A stretch of DNA of 64,000 nt, from NCBI GenBank assembly GCA_017311315.1, contig CM029664.1:45104510-45168509 (forward strand). Direction: 5' to 3'. The notes beneath the pieces were generated by a model, which worked only from the letters and a program-made list of their open reading frames with translations, was not told the origin of the DNA and ran no database searches. This document shows, in pieces, positions 53,658 through 64,000 of the stretch. Each line of letters begins with the position of its first letter. Position 1 is the first letter of the stretch. Both the position numbers and the translations under genes were made by a program. Source of the stretch: Dendrocalamus latiflorus. Lineage: Eukaryota; Streptophyta; Magnoliopsida; Poales; Poaceae.

Positions 53658-53837
53658 GAATTTTTTGCCCATCTGGCCACACGAGGCCTTTATTTTGCAG
53701 TTGTGGCACGGGGTGACGTTTTTTTGTAGAACTGGCCTTGTCCCGACCACGGAACCACCGACAGCTGACGTGTGGAAGTCCCGCGGCCGGGGGCGCAGAC
53801 CAGCTACCGGGGAGTGCAGGCTTTTGGTTCCCCAAAG

Positions 53838-54142
53838 CGCGCAGAACGGGTGGGCCCACCCGTGAGCCGTGGTTGGCGTCCACGGAAAAGGCCCGGTGAG
53901 CCCTGCGGAGAACATAAATGACGTTGATGTACATTGCTATTTTAAATTATTTTCTTGGCTACCTCTTCTACTTTCCTAGTATGAAGTAATGTCTAGGTCC
54001 ATAGCTGAACTTCATTAATTTCTTTGATGTGCGAACTACAGACTGCAGATAAGACCGCAATGTTTTGAAGAAAACTTCATATGTCATTTATGTTTTCCGC
54101 GGATGCCGACCGCGGCTCACGGGTGGGCCCGCCCTTTGTGGA
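53838..54142. repeat. Inverted repeat inside the Mutator-like element
   Basis: gggcccacccgtgagccg near 53851 has its reverse complement cggctcacgggtgggccc near 54113. The match continues loosely to 'aacataaatgac' near 53911 and 'gtcatttatgtt' near 54094. It is probably a nested MITE about 300 bp long. Confidence 0.7.
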
Positions 54143-54177
54143 AGGTAGGGGTATAAAGGTAATTAAAAGATACTCTC

Positions 54178-54194
54178 TCTCTCTCTCTCTCTAA
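54178..54194. repeat. (CT)n microsatellite
   Basis: An uninterrupted CT dinucleotide run of about eight units or slightly more, ending at 'taaactttg'. Confidence 0.9.
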
Positions 54195-54750
54195 ACTTTG
54201 AATTTTTTGATCGGCCGGGATGAGCGATGCACAAGCCCAATGTTTAGCTAGGAGTATTCAAGAGCAGCCCTCAATGCAATATCAATGACTAGTCTCAAGT
54301 ATTCAAAGGATATAAGTGAAGCTTGTATGTGTGGTGTTCGGCCGTATGGTGTTCAAGGAAGCCAACGCGAACACTAACACCTCCCTAGAGTAGGTTTCAG
54401 ATGACAATTCCCAAACGGATTCGGAAGTGGACAGCTAGCCAAAACCGACTTGGATTCTGGGTTGTACTCGGATTGATCTGGGAGGAGTTGTAGACACGGA
54501 CTCAACTTCAAGAGTAAATTGAATCTACTTTTTTTTGTTTTATGGGGACACAAGATCAAGTTACGCGAAGGAACACAAAGATCAGCACGTAAACAAAATT
54601 TCTAATGGATCAAAACTTAATAAAACTCACGAAAATAGCAGATGTGAAACTAGGGTTTGGATTTTTTTTTTGTGTTTTCGGTTTATGGACTATAGGACAG
54701 CAAGTAATAAACTGAAATTTAAAGGGATAAGATCCTACCGAGTAAACCGC

Positions 54751-55560
54751 GCTTTGATACCAAGATGATACGGGGTCGTCTGATCTTCTCGACGTAGGAT
54801 GGATACTCACGAGAGTCTTGATGAATCGTAATGATCCTCCAATGCCAATGCAAGGGACGAACACTCTTTAATCCGCCAAAACACAATCGTGTTGATTTCG
54901 CTGACCACCAAGCGAAGATCTATCGTGTACCTAATTCCTAACGGAAAGGCTGAACGATCTTGATTGAAGAAAACACTCCATCGACAGCAATGCTAAACTC
55001 GAAAGCTTTAGTAGATTGATTTTTCTCAAACGTGGTCTGAGCAAAACAAAGGGGATACAAGGGGGTTTTATAGTGCCTCCCCGAACTCACGCAAGGAAAG
55101 TCTTGGCCGAATCAATCCCTTATTCGGTCAAGGTGTCCTTTTCCAATTCCTAAAACTTAGCAATCTGTTCCTTTATTTTCGGGCTAAGCCCCTATCCTAT
55201 TACAAGACCGAGATTGGGTTGGACTCGGTCACCCTTTGGCACGCAGGCCACATCTTGTGCACGCCATGAGATATGTGATCACGCGGTCTTCCGTTGATTA
55301 GCTCCTTGCCCGAATGGACTCTTCTTGTCATGACTCGTGGCCACTTGGTCCTTCTCCACTTGATCTTCTGTTGCTTCAAAACTGAGAACACATAACATAT
55401 TTGCATTAGGTAGTATGCTATTCTCATCTAACATAATAGAAGACTTTCTAAGAAACAAAAACACCTGTTGTTGAAGTAGTTTAGCTTTTGCTCTTGTCAT
55501 AGGACCTTGTGGAGCCTCATCACTAGCTTTGTCATGCACACTTGGAGTGGATGAAGAATG
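54751..55560 (-). repeat. LTR-retrotransposon piece carried by the Mutator-like element
   Basis: gctttgatacca (54751-54762) is a minus-strand PBS of the TGGTATCAAAGC type. Three bases on, an LTR-like end starts TGATACGGGG at 54766. Further right, the minus strand near 55480-55560 encodes APQGPMTRAKAKLLQQQV, the characteristic end of some gypsy pol polyproteins ('GPMTRA.AK.L'). In element orientation the order is pol end, LTR, PBS, leader. That is an LTR with internal sequence on both sides, not a normal 5' or 3' end. Confidence 0.6.
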
Positions 55561-55756
55561 TGTAATAGAGATGCCCTCATCACGCGCTCCCTTGCCGCTG
55601 GTCCGCGCTTCCCGGCCGCGGGATTGCCACACGTCGGCCACCGATGGTTCCGCCATCGGGACAAGGCCAGTTCTGCAAAAAAAAAAGTCCCCCCGTGCCA
55701 CAACTGCAAAAAAAAAGGCCTCGTGTGGTTAGATGGGCAAAAAATTCCTCTTCGGC

Positions 55757-55761
55757 GCCAT
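55757..55761 (-). other. Gag start codon cut off by the nested insertion
   Basis: The minus strand reads ATG at 55759-55761 and continues GCGCCGAAGAG (MAPK) into the duplicated target of the Mutator-like element. The same MAPK start opens gag in the element at 1-4701. The remainder of gag resumes at 53657. Confidence 0.75.
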
Positions 55762-55813
55762 CAGGCCCATGCGTTTTGATTTTGACTTGTGGCTTCTACA
55801 TCGCTCCACACCG

Positions 55814-55824
55814 TTGGCGCCAAC
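55814..55824 (-). promoter_or_regulatory. Primer-binding site of Tat-like element
   Basis: On the minus strand GTTGGCGCCAA directly follows the LTR end CCACAACA. It keeps the GTTGGCGCC core of Tat/Athila-type sites. Confidence 0.65.
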
Positions 55825-56122
55825 TGTTGTGGTTACTCGTCAAACAGTGGGTAGAGGTGTAGAGTGGATACACTATTCTCAACCTTAATTTAGTCTCTTC
55901 CTCTTGAAAATGTTCTCCTCATTCTCATGGTGCCTTATGTGCCATATTTATAACCATGGCTGAAGATATTTACACAAATGCTCCTCTTGTGGTCATTACT
56001 AGTAGGGGTAAACATATCATTTCCTTGGCATGGTCTACGTGGGCTTGTCTTTTAGTTGCGTGCATACTTGGGTTTGCGCATAGTGGGCCGATTGGGCCAA
56101 GGTGGGGACCACCCCCCAACAT
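55825..56122 (-). repeat. 5' LTR of degenerate Tat-like element
   Basis: 298 bp, starting TGTTGTGGTTACTCG and ending CACCCCCCAACA on the plus strand, with TGTTG...CAACA inverted ends. Confidence 0.85.
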
Positions 56123-58567
56123 GAGCGTTTGCAAATCAGTGCATAGGCAACTTGCAATACTATGCTTACTGTGTCATTTCCTTTGTTATCTAGTTAGAAA
56201 GCATCCACACATTGGCTGGGGAAGACTGCTACACTCATCAATATAATTGTAATGCAAGTTTTTAGTTTGTCATTGAAAGGATTTTGATGGAGTAGAATGA
56301 ATTATGTTTTCAAGGAAGTAAATATTTCTAGTTCGATGCATAGAGTTATTTGTAATGGTAATTATTAAGTTCTCTGGAAGGCTTAGAGTAAATTGCATAA
56401 TTTTGAGTCTGAGAAGCATGTGCCAATTGGCAAGCGTATGTATTTTCATGGGAGTTCAGGATTGGAGGAATAATATATTTGCAGTCAAACTCAAGGTTAG
56501 TATGATATTATCTGATAGAGTTTACCTCTACATTAAGAATACACTTTTGGCTGAAAAAGTCAACAGTGACCAAAAAAGGCTGGAGAGTTTCTCATGTGCT
56601 CTTGTTTTAGGTTATTTTAATAAATAAACTACTTCACGGGATAGATTTTCTAGCTTTTAAAAGGTATAATTGTATATTTCAATCTACATGAGCATGCACC
56701 TTTGCCATTTGTGCAAAAGCAGTGACAAGGAAATTCTTTCTGCATTGTTGGTGGCTCAGGCTCCTTTTACTTAGTTTACAGTTCGAATACCCAAAACTTT
56801 CACTTTTGCTAGTGGTCTAGTTCGACATCATTATGATGGATCATAAAATATGATTGTGTACTCCTTGCTACGATGATGAGTACTTTGTTGCTTCATCTAC
56901 CTATTTTCTCGAAGAAATATGTAGCTTTGTAGTTTGTACTGAGCTGTTCTGTTCTTACTTTCTGATCAGTGATCACCATGGTTCTTTAGTAGGCTCTCTT
57001 TATCCTGAACATCCAACAAATTTTTACATCTTTTAATACAAAGGGGCCACAATGGACTACAGTGGAAAAGTGCAAAGAGACGGCAGCCTATGGGCTATGA
57101 TTTTACACACTTCTTTTCCTTATGTGACGGCCTTTTCTGGGAAAAACATATGTACAGACACATTCGCCTAGGCACCAAGTAATATCTGTTTATGAAACCA
57201 AAAATTCAGAATTTTTAATATATCTGGTGCTGTTCCGTTAAAACTTCTTATCTGTAGTATTCAGGCTACAAAGTAATGATGCTCCAACTGGGCGATAATA
57301 TATAACTGAAAACTGTCATTGTGTAATTGATTTGTATTGTAAACCTTAACTAAGCATACTCGTTTCTCATTGATTAATTTGCCCCTCTGTTTAGCAGCAG
57401 TCCAAGGAACCCATTACTTCTATTTGACTTCAACCGTGGAATACTGCCAATATGCCCTCGTTTGATCAACACTACCAATAGAAACATTTATTGGCAGTTT
57501 CTGGGGACTGCCTTTTGTGATCTTGTGACGATTTGCAGGCCCTGGGCATGGAAGCACTTTTTCACGTATATCATATATCAGACTTATACTGGACACTGCT
57601 CAATCATTGAGGAAAGAGTTGCAAATGGCCAAATGCCCAACTCATGCTCAAATCACTGAGGGTCTCAAGCTGTGAGGTTTGGTTTCCATCATTGTTAATT
57701 GCAGAGCTCTCCCTTAACTGTGGTGCTAATACTTTAGGTAATAATTGTTTCATATTCTGTACCATTGTGCGGAGCACTGTTTAAGTCCTCTGGTAATACT
57801 TGGTGTACAGTCAGTACCAACTCACACCTAGACAAAAACCGAACCTCAGTGCAGTACCCTTTTTCAGACATCATAATGGCTACAAATGCACGTGTGTACA
57901 CAAGATTAAACATGGGAAGAACTTCTATATTTCCTTAAAAGAAAAACCACATACTGTAAGCAAGGGTGACTTGCCTTAAGTTCCTTCCAACAATTAGCAA
58001 TCATAGTTGCTTTAGGAGCAATTAGCAATCATAGTTCCTATGAAAATTTAGAAGCACCACTCGCTAAACATACATTTGGTACAATTGTCAACTGTGCACA
58101 TCAGATGGTAATATGATAAAAGAACTTAAGGTCCAATTTAATACCATAAAATCTGAAACTGGTAATTCATGAAATTTGTACAATTACCCGTAAAGGGAAA
58201 TGCAAATCTGCTCCCAGTTTATTCAGATGCGCACTTGTGCACCTCAAAAATTTCCCCAAAAACTCATGGATGCAGGGCATGTTAACATATATGCACTTGC
58301 AAAAACTTGTTGTACAAAGATGATCATATGTGCACTATACAAAATAGATAAGTTTCTAGACATATGTTTAGCAATATAAGTCGGTCTCATTTGTCTTTTC
58401 AGTACAACTAGCCGAATTCTCAATGCAACTGCTCAACTAGATACTACAATGTATATGTTTATGTCGAAAACTAGACAATTGCAATGTATATGCTTATATC
58501 GAAACATAGACAACTCTGATGCTTATGGTGAAAATACAGTTGTGTTTCTTATACAATTATAATAGTT
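56123..58567. other. Intergenic sequence, no gene seen
   Basis: AT-rich sequence with no recognisable domain. Short local duplications: 'agcaatcatagtt' twice near 57995-58035, and 'caatgtatatg(t/c)ttat' in two or three degenerate copies near 58440-58530. Confidence 0.5.
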
Positions 58568-58575
58568 GTCATATC

Positions 58576-58997
58576 CAGGGTTCAAAAACCCGGTGGTAAC
58601 CGGCCGGTTATTGCAGGTAACCGATTCTACCAGTAGAATAAAAACCGGCGGTTTTTTATTTAATTCAAATTTAGAATTTTAAATGTAAATTTTAGTTTCC
58701 TTAATGATATTTACATTGTTTAACACTAATGGAATGTATTAGGAAGATGTATACACCTTTCGTGCTTGACTTCATATTTTTTACCATGAATTTAGGAATT
58801 TTCAATTTCAAATTTGAAAAACCGGTTTTAGTAGCTTTTCCGGTTTTTAGCAGTTTTCTCCTGTTTTTCGGTAGTAACCGGTCGGTTTTTTTAGTTACCG
58901 GTTTCAAATTTAAATTTTGACACTTGAAATTTGGCCTTTTTTTAGGTTTTCCGGTTACTGATAGGTAATTGCCCCCCTTCTAGAATTTCTAACCTTG
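58576..58997. mobile_element. Non-autonomous hAT element B (8-bp TSD GTCATATC)
   Basis: The left end CAGGGTTCAAAAACCCGG (58576) and the reverse complement of the right end, CAAGGTTAGAAATTC (ending 58997), form a short TIR. Perfect 8-bp TSDs GTCATATC lie at 58568-58575 and 58998-59005. AACCGGT-type units recur in both orientations near each end. 422 bp, non-coding. Confidence 0.9.
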
Positions 58998-59691
58998 GTC
59001 ATATCTATGTGATTGACGGTGTAGATCTTTCTCAATTTTCTCCGATTAACGTATGAATTTCTAACCCTTAAAAACGAACGTGGTAGCTTATTTTTCTATC
59101 GCTTTAATAATATAATAAATAGATGCACACATGATCATTTTGTGCACATTGTTTTGCATGTTCACATGCGCCAACATCTCCCACGTCGATGAATTTTTGG
59201 GGGGGGGAGGGGCAAACTAGGTGCAGATCCGTCTATCTGCATGGAATCTATGGGCAAGCAAAGATATATATTATTTATAAAAATGAGAATACGTACGAAG
59301 AACTACATATCTTTTCCTTAAGAAGAAGAAAGGCATCCAAATTCGTGCTGGTGGTGGGTATGTACATCCACACTTCACACCAACTGAGCAGCTAGCTTCT
59401 ATATATTTTATTTTGTACGTGTTAACAACCCCTAGCACCGCACTCCACTCCAGCCAGAATAGATGCGTGACAGTTTGGTCCTACCATGGGTCGGCATTGG
59501 ATCTTCAGGCAACGCATTGGAATCACCAAGTAACATGCACGCAACCACCGTTGTGTGCCTCATTTCTTCAGAGGGAAGGATGGTTGTGTCATATTGACAA
59601 GTTCATCACACTAGTGGATTCCAAAACTCTCTGGGGCTCTTAGACAAGAAATGTAATGTACACTGGTCCTTGCTACATTTGCACCACGATT

Positions 59692-59769
59692 CTTCTGTTG
59701 TCTCAACCCTGACCTCTCATTGGAGGGATACTTCTGTTGTCTCAACCTTGACCTCTCATTGGAAGGATA
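59692..59769. repeat. Two-copy 39-bp tandem repeat
   Basis: CTTCTGTTGTCTCAACC opens both copies (59692 and 59731). They differ at two transitions. Confidence 0.9.
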
Positions 59770-60007
59770 TACTTCTCCAAGTCACGTCCCCTAGTACTAA
59801 CCGCAAGAATGCTGGTTCTGAGACTCGGCTCCATGCCATGTGAAAGGACTGTATACTATTACCGAAAGTGTACGTTGGAGCCGTCCATTCACCGAAATAA
59901 AGGCAATAGCATTCTAGTGCTGTGACTGTAAGAATCCTGAAAAGCGATGGTTCAATAGATTGCAATGTACGGTGGGGTTGGCTAGAGAGGAATCCAGGAG
60001 GAACTAT

Positions 60008-60252
60008 GGCCGTGTTCTTTTCAGCTTTTAAAAGCTGTTTTTTAGTTTTTTTTTACATTAACTAGCTTTTAAACGGAGTATTTTTTTAAGATATAGTCTA
60101 CTAGTTAATTGTAGTACATACTTTACTGATTTCATTTATATCGGTAAAAACCGCACGCGTGAGTTTCTGTTACTCTGTAATCTCTCGTACAAATAGCCTA
60201 AAAGCTATAAGCCGTAGTCAAAAGCCACAAGCCACAGCCAAAAAGAACAGGC
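60008..60252. mobile_element. MITE with GCC(G)TGTTCTTTT ends
   Basis: The left end ggccgtgttcttttcagctt and the reverse complement of the right end, gcctgttctttttggct, form an imperfect TIR. AGCTTTTAAAAGCTG palindromes and 'aaagctataagccg' blocks resemble grass hAT-type MITEs. A TSD could not be settled. Confidence 0.65.
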
Positions 60253-61145
60253 ATTGGGAGAATGGCAGCACGAGCTCAGGATCCTCCCATCATTGGAAGG
60301 TGGATCCTTGTAACATGTGCTGAGTGTGCAGCACTGCAGCAGCAGTGATTTGGTCTGATTGGCACCAGGGCAGGCTGCTGCTCTTGTTTAGGGCACAAAA
60401 GGCCACAATTTGCTTGCACCACTGAGGAATCTAGTTGTTGGACTTCCCATTTTCTGGTGCCCCACAGCAGGTGGGTGTTTGGTTTCCCAGTGTATGGTTT
60501 GCATGCATCTCTTCGTAGTGCTAGCAACATTGAACAAATCTGGGTGGCCTTCCTATCAGTAAGAGGATAATTTAGGAAGTTTGGTGAATAATGAACCCGT
60601 TTTGATTGCTATTTTCTACATTGCTGCACAGATCATACCACATCAGTGCTCCCCCCATAAGAACTGCTGCAGCATTGTTTTAGTCCTGCTGCACACCTGG
60701 CCCTGTTGGTTGGTTCTCTTCTACCTTTATAGCTGTGATCAACCTGTATGGCCAGCTACAGAAAATGCTTTTCTTGCCCCTCTTAACTTCCCATCCGGTG
60801 TTACCCGCTGTCCATATTGCCTCTACTCCAATTACAGAGCTGGGTACGCTGCATAAAGGTAGGTGAGGTGTAAAGCAAGTTAGCAGAAGGCTAAGGCGGT
60901 AAGAAGTTGAGGACTTTTTTTTTTGAAATGTTGAACTTGCTTGAAATAGTCATCCCCGCATCATTGCATTTAGATTATTCTTGTTCTTGGCACATTTAGG
61001 TTCATTTCAGTAGAACTTAGGGTCAATTTAAGTGCAATGCCAATTCTGGACATCCTTATTTGTTTGTTTGGAGTTTACCTTTCAAATTGTTAGGCCTTAC
61101 CATGGAGAGATGTTGGGGATGGCACTATTTTTGTGTAGGGATCTT

Positions 61146-62290
61146 CTACAACAACAACAAAGTCTTTTGTCCCAAACAAATTAGGGTAGTCTAGGAATGA
61201 AACATTCTCAAGATCAAAGAGATATGAGCCTTGAAATAAAATCCACAATGCTAAAACCATAAGCCGTACAACCTGCTATCTGAGCCAAGAGCCTCAAGCA
61301 CTGCCCCTAACTTTCTTATAGTTTCGGTACATGGATCGCTAACTTCCATGCACTCATATCCAAAGCTAATTATTTAGATACATTTCAATCCCTCAAGTCT
61401 CTTTTAACTGCTTCCTCTCACGTCAGTTTTGGTCGATCTCTGCCTCTTCTTATATTTTCATTACGTCTTAAAATTCTACTACGTACCGGTACCTTAGGAG
61501 TCCGTCATTGGAGATGTCCGAACCATCTTAAGCGATGTTGGACAAGTTTCTCTTCAATTGGTGCTACCCCCTCTATCACGTATATCATCATTGCGGATGC
61601 GATCCCGCCTTGTATGACCACAGATCCACCGCAGCATCCTCATCTCCTCTACACTCATTTTCTGTATATGTTGTCTTTTAATCGCCCAACATTCTGCTCC
61701 ATATAATATCGCGGGTCCGATCGCCATCCTATAGAAGTTACCCTTTAACTTTTGAGGGACTTTTTTTATCACACTGGACACTAGATGCTTGGCACCATTT
61801 CACCCAGCCCGCTCTTATCCTGTGGCTCACGTCTTCATCAATCTCACCGTCCCACTGTAGAATCGATCCCAAATAACGAAATGTGTCCTTCTTAGGCACT
61901 ACTTGTCCATCCAATCTAACATCTCCATCATCTACCCTAGCACCACTGAAATCACACCTTATATACTCAGTTTTAGTCCTACTAAGTCTAAAGCCCTTCA
62001 ATTCTAAGGTCTTCCTCCATAACTCGAGTTTCTTATCAACACCTATCTTACTCTCATCAACCAGCACCACATCATCAGCGAAAAGCATACACCAAGGGAT
62101 ATCTTCTTATATGTCCTATGTGACCTCGTCCATCACTAGGGCAAAAATGTATAGACTCAATGCTGATCTTTGGTGTAGTTCTATCTTAAAGGGAAAGTCA
62201 TTAGTAACACTACTACACGTTCTGACATTAGTCACAACATTTTCGTACATGTCCTTAATTAGGGTAATATATTTTGAATGCAAAAAAGAA
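61146..62290 (-). mobile_element. 5'-truncated RTE-type LINE
   Basis: Minus-strand non-LTR retrotransposon. The 3' end is at about 61146 with (ACA)n on the plus strand (acaacaacaacaaagtc), i.e. a TTG-repeat tail as in plant RTE elements, followed by the 'gtcccaaacaa.ttagggtag' block typical of their 3' region. The 5' part is lost beyond about 62290. Confidence 0.8.
61554..62290 (-). pseudogene. RTE-type reverse transcriptase C-terminal fragment
   Basis: Reading on the minus strand: MYENVVTNVRTC, then SALSLYIFALVMDEVT, then IPWCMLFADDVVLVDESKIG (catalytic FADD near 62080), WRKTLELKGFRLSRTKTEYI, DTFRYLGSILQWDGEIDEDV, and the thumb/C-terminal ILYGAECWAIKRQHIQKMSV EEMRMLRW. These are the ordered RT motifs of plant RTE LINEs. 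At least two stops and one frameshift (near 61760) break the frame. The endonuclease domain is absent through 5' truncation. Confidence 0.88.
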
Positions 62291-62714
62291 ATTAGTTACA
62301 ACACTTGGTCAGTTGGTCTATAGAGGTCATTTGCCAGGTGCAGTGCCACGTTGATGGGTTCAACATGAAATGCTGACGGCTGGCAACTGTTTAGGTCTAA
62401 TAATCCCTCTGAATGGGCATTGTGTTAGAAGCAAGTTGGCTCCATGAACAATCATTGGAAAAGTTCAATTCCAAAATATCCGATTTTCTGAGGTTCTGTA
62501 AGTTAGTGTCCCAATTTAAAAAATCTTCATTCTAAATCATTCTTTGCTGGAGATTTTCGTGGTGCTAGACACTGATAGAGCTATATTTTCCCCAGAAGCT
62601 GATCGATGTTATGGTTCACGGATGCTTCAATAATAAGATATTTTGCAAGTGAACAGTCTTATTGTCCTAGGCTAGCTTGAAGAATAGCCCACGAATTTCA
62701 TAACGTAGCAGTAA

Positions 62715-63151
62715 GGGCCTGTTTGGCAGAGCTCCACCAACTTCTGATCCACCAAAAACAGCTCTACTCCACGAATTTTTACCCAAACGCTCTAGCTCCA
62801 CGAAATCTGGATCCACCAAAATACTGAATCTAGCTCCAGATGCATGAAATCCATGGAGCACCTCAAGGGGTGCTCCACAAAACATTGTTTCGTACCTACT
62901 CGTGGAGTTGGGTGGTAATTACCCACCTTTTGCCACTGGTTACACACCCCATCCCATACCACCATAAAACCCATGGGCAAAACAGGTCATTTCCATCAAA
63001 AACTCAGTTTCGTGGATCTGGAGCTGCTATGCAAGCCAAACAGTTTTGTCTAGCTCCATGGTGGGATCCCAGATTCACGGTGGAGCTGTTTTTGGTGGAT
63101 CTGTTGCTCCAGATTTATTTTTTCAGTGGTGGAGCTTTGCCAAACAGGCCC
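62715..63151. mobile_element. Tourist-like MITE (TSD TAA)
   Basis: The TIR GGGCCTGTTTGGCAGAGCTC (62715) matches the reverse complement of the right end, GGGCCTGTTTGGCAAAGCTC (ending 63151). TAA flanks both sides (62712-62714 and 63152-63154). Sub-terminal 'gctccacca', 'gatccaccaaaa' and their complements recur. 437 bp, non-coding, with TSD and termini as in PIF/Harbinger-related Tourist elements. Confidence 0.93.
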
Positions 63152-63154
63152 TAA

Positions 63155-64000
63155 GTTGAAGTTACGTTTTAACTTGTAGGCTCCTGAGAATAATTCCTTT
63201 TGAACTGCATTTGCTCAGTGCTGGGGCATTAGATAGGGGAGAATAAATCATGGCATGCGAGGTCTATTGCAGTTGCTTTAGGTAATATATACACTTCTCT
63301 CCTTTTTATAAATCTTGCTTTAGCTACATGCGAGGTCGCAATTCTTTACTTAATTCCTATAAAAAAAAGTCTGCTCACTGAGGATTACGCGTCATGTACA
63401 GTACAGTGATTAAACTATGTTCGCTACTAATAGGCTCTCATCATCTCATGCCCTATACTTTTATGCATGCTCTCTTTTATTCAGACCTTGCCACACGTCC
63501 GTCAAGTGTCTAAGTAACCCTAATGGTACTCACTTTTTATATTATTTTGGAATGGGCGTACTTGATCTCACTCAAATCAAGAGACTGCTTACATGGGTAC
63601 ATAGTGCAAAAGAACTAAGCTAGGGCATGCATTCAAAGCTGGGCATAGAACTATAGAAGACAGCCAGCCTCAGAACATACCTTCTACTTCGTTTCTTTTT
63701 CCCTCTTCTCTTCTAAACTTTAACAACAAAGTCGAGTCCCACTAGATTACTCCAGGCACCAACCTCCTCAAAACACAGGATTCTTATATATCATCATCGT
63801 TCACATCTGCACCAACTCTTCTTGAGATACAGCATCTCTCTTCTTTCATCTTTTTTTTTCTGTCGTGCATGCATTCATGTACAACAAAGTTGAGCTTGAA
63901 GCCAACACCATTATCTAGATCGAGGAAACACCCATTAGAAGCCTACCTTCGTGCATGGACCGTTGGAGTGAAAGTGATGGCAAGAGAGCCCATGATCCAA
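63155..64000. other. Intergenic sequence, possible promoter near the right edge
   Basis: No coding domain. cttatatat near 63783 followed by a CT-rich, leader-like stretch (63800-63860) could be the promoter of a gene beyond the window. This is weak. Confidence 0.25.

Larger units (their letters stand above)
53658..55747. mobile_element. Mutator-like element with ~160-bp TIRs inserted in gag
   Basis: Long inverted repeats at about 53658-53820 and 55585-55747 begin GAATTTTTTGCCCATCTGGC. They share ccacacgaggcc, gcagttgtggcacggggg/tgac, agaactggccttgtcccga and tcccgcggccggg. The flanks ctctttggt (53649-53657) and ctcttcggc (55748-55756) agree at 7 of 9 bases, as expected of the 9-bp TSD of Mutator-like elements. 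No transposase is present. The interior carries LTR-retrotransposon sequence and a smaller palindromic block, so this is a non-autonomous, cargo-carrying copy. Confidence 0.82.
50242..56122 (-). mobile_element. Degenerate Tat-like gypsy element with nested insertion
   Basis: LTR-like ends lie at 50242-50570 and 55825-56122, sharing 'ttctcaacctta(a/c)tttagtc' and the terminal '(c)tcccccaaca' block. A PBS-like GTTGGCGCC lies inside the right LTR. Minus-strand gag and protease fragments match the element at 1-4701. Pol beyond protease is not recognisable in 50571-51840. The left LTR's outer 60 bp differ from the right LTR, and no 5-bp TSD was found, so the outer boundary may be rearranged. A Mutator-like element sits in gag at 53658-55747. 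Confidence 0.8.
59006..61145. other. Intergenic sequence, no gene seen
   Basis: No coding domain recognised. It contains a tandem duplication (59692-59769) and a MITE (60008-60252). The frame at 60581-60856 is Cys/Leu-rich with no recognisable family. Confidence 0.45.

Noticed and set aside
60581..60856. 91-codon plus-strand frame
   Set aside because: Cys/Leu/Trp-rich with no family resemblance and no promoter or splice support.

Overview
The window is a repeat-dense stretch of a plant nuclear genome, most likely a grass (Poaceae). The grounds are nested Ty3/gypsy and Ty1/copia retrotransposons of plant lineages, tRNA-iMet-type primer-binding sites, Tourist-like MITEs, hAT and Mutator-like transposons, plant RTE LINE sequence, and fragments of FAR1/FHY3-family genes. 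No complete host gene was found. The sequence reads as intergenic heterochromatin built by successive insertions, many of which can be bounded exactly by target-site duplications (TSDs).

Layout. 1-4701: minus-strand Tat-like gypsy element, cut by the window edge, lying against a gutted copia element (4702-7228) whose presumed LTR is full of GTCGTA motifs. 7527-11513: decayed hAT element with a broken transposase. 13003-13831: fold-back element. 14125-15407: TTF-type hAT-like element. 16578-23260: complete copia element (524-bp LTRs, TSD TGTAG) that split a FAR1-like pseudogene. 25126-27400: Athila/Tat-type LTR-like sequence. 28389-33060: complete LTR element (TSD GTGCC) carrying pieces of host genes. 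33340-34481, 39999-42140 and 58576-58997: three hAT elements with perfect 8-bp TSDs. 36427-37438: TTF-type hAT remnant. 37528-37928 and 62715-63151: Tourist-like MITEs. 43794-48862: complete chromovirus-type gypsy element (378-bp LTRs, TSD AAGTG). 50242-56122: degenerate Tat-like gypsy element with a Mutator-like element (53658-55747) inserted four codons into gag. 61146-62290: 5'-truncated RTE-type LINE.

The main discovery candidate is the minus-strand element at 28389-33060. Its LTRs differ at only a handful of positions. Between them lies one long reading frame, interrupted by a single TAG. It joins retroviral-type gag pieces to parts of at least three unrelated host genes: a 26S proteasome PSMD5-like ARM protein, a FAR1-related (FRS) protein with a SWIM finger, and the U5 snRNP GTPase EFTUD2/Snu114. 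A short pol-like tail follows. The organisation parallels maize Bs1, which transduced other genes.

All assignments come from reading the sequence and from family knowledge. LTR divergences are counts by eye. No database was searched.
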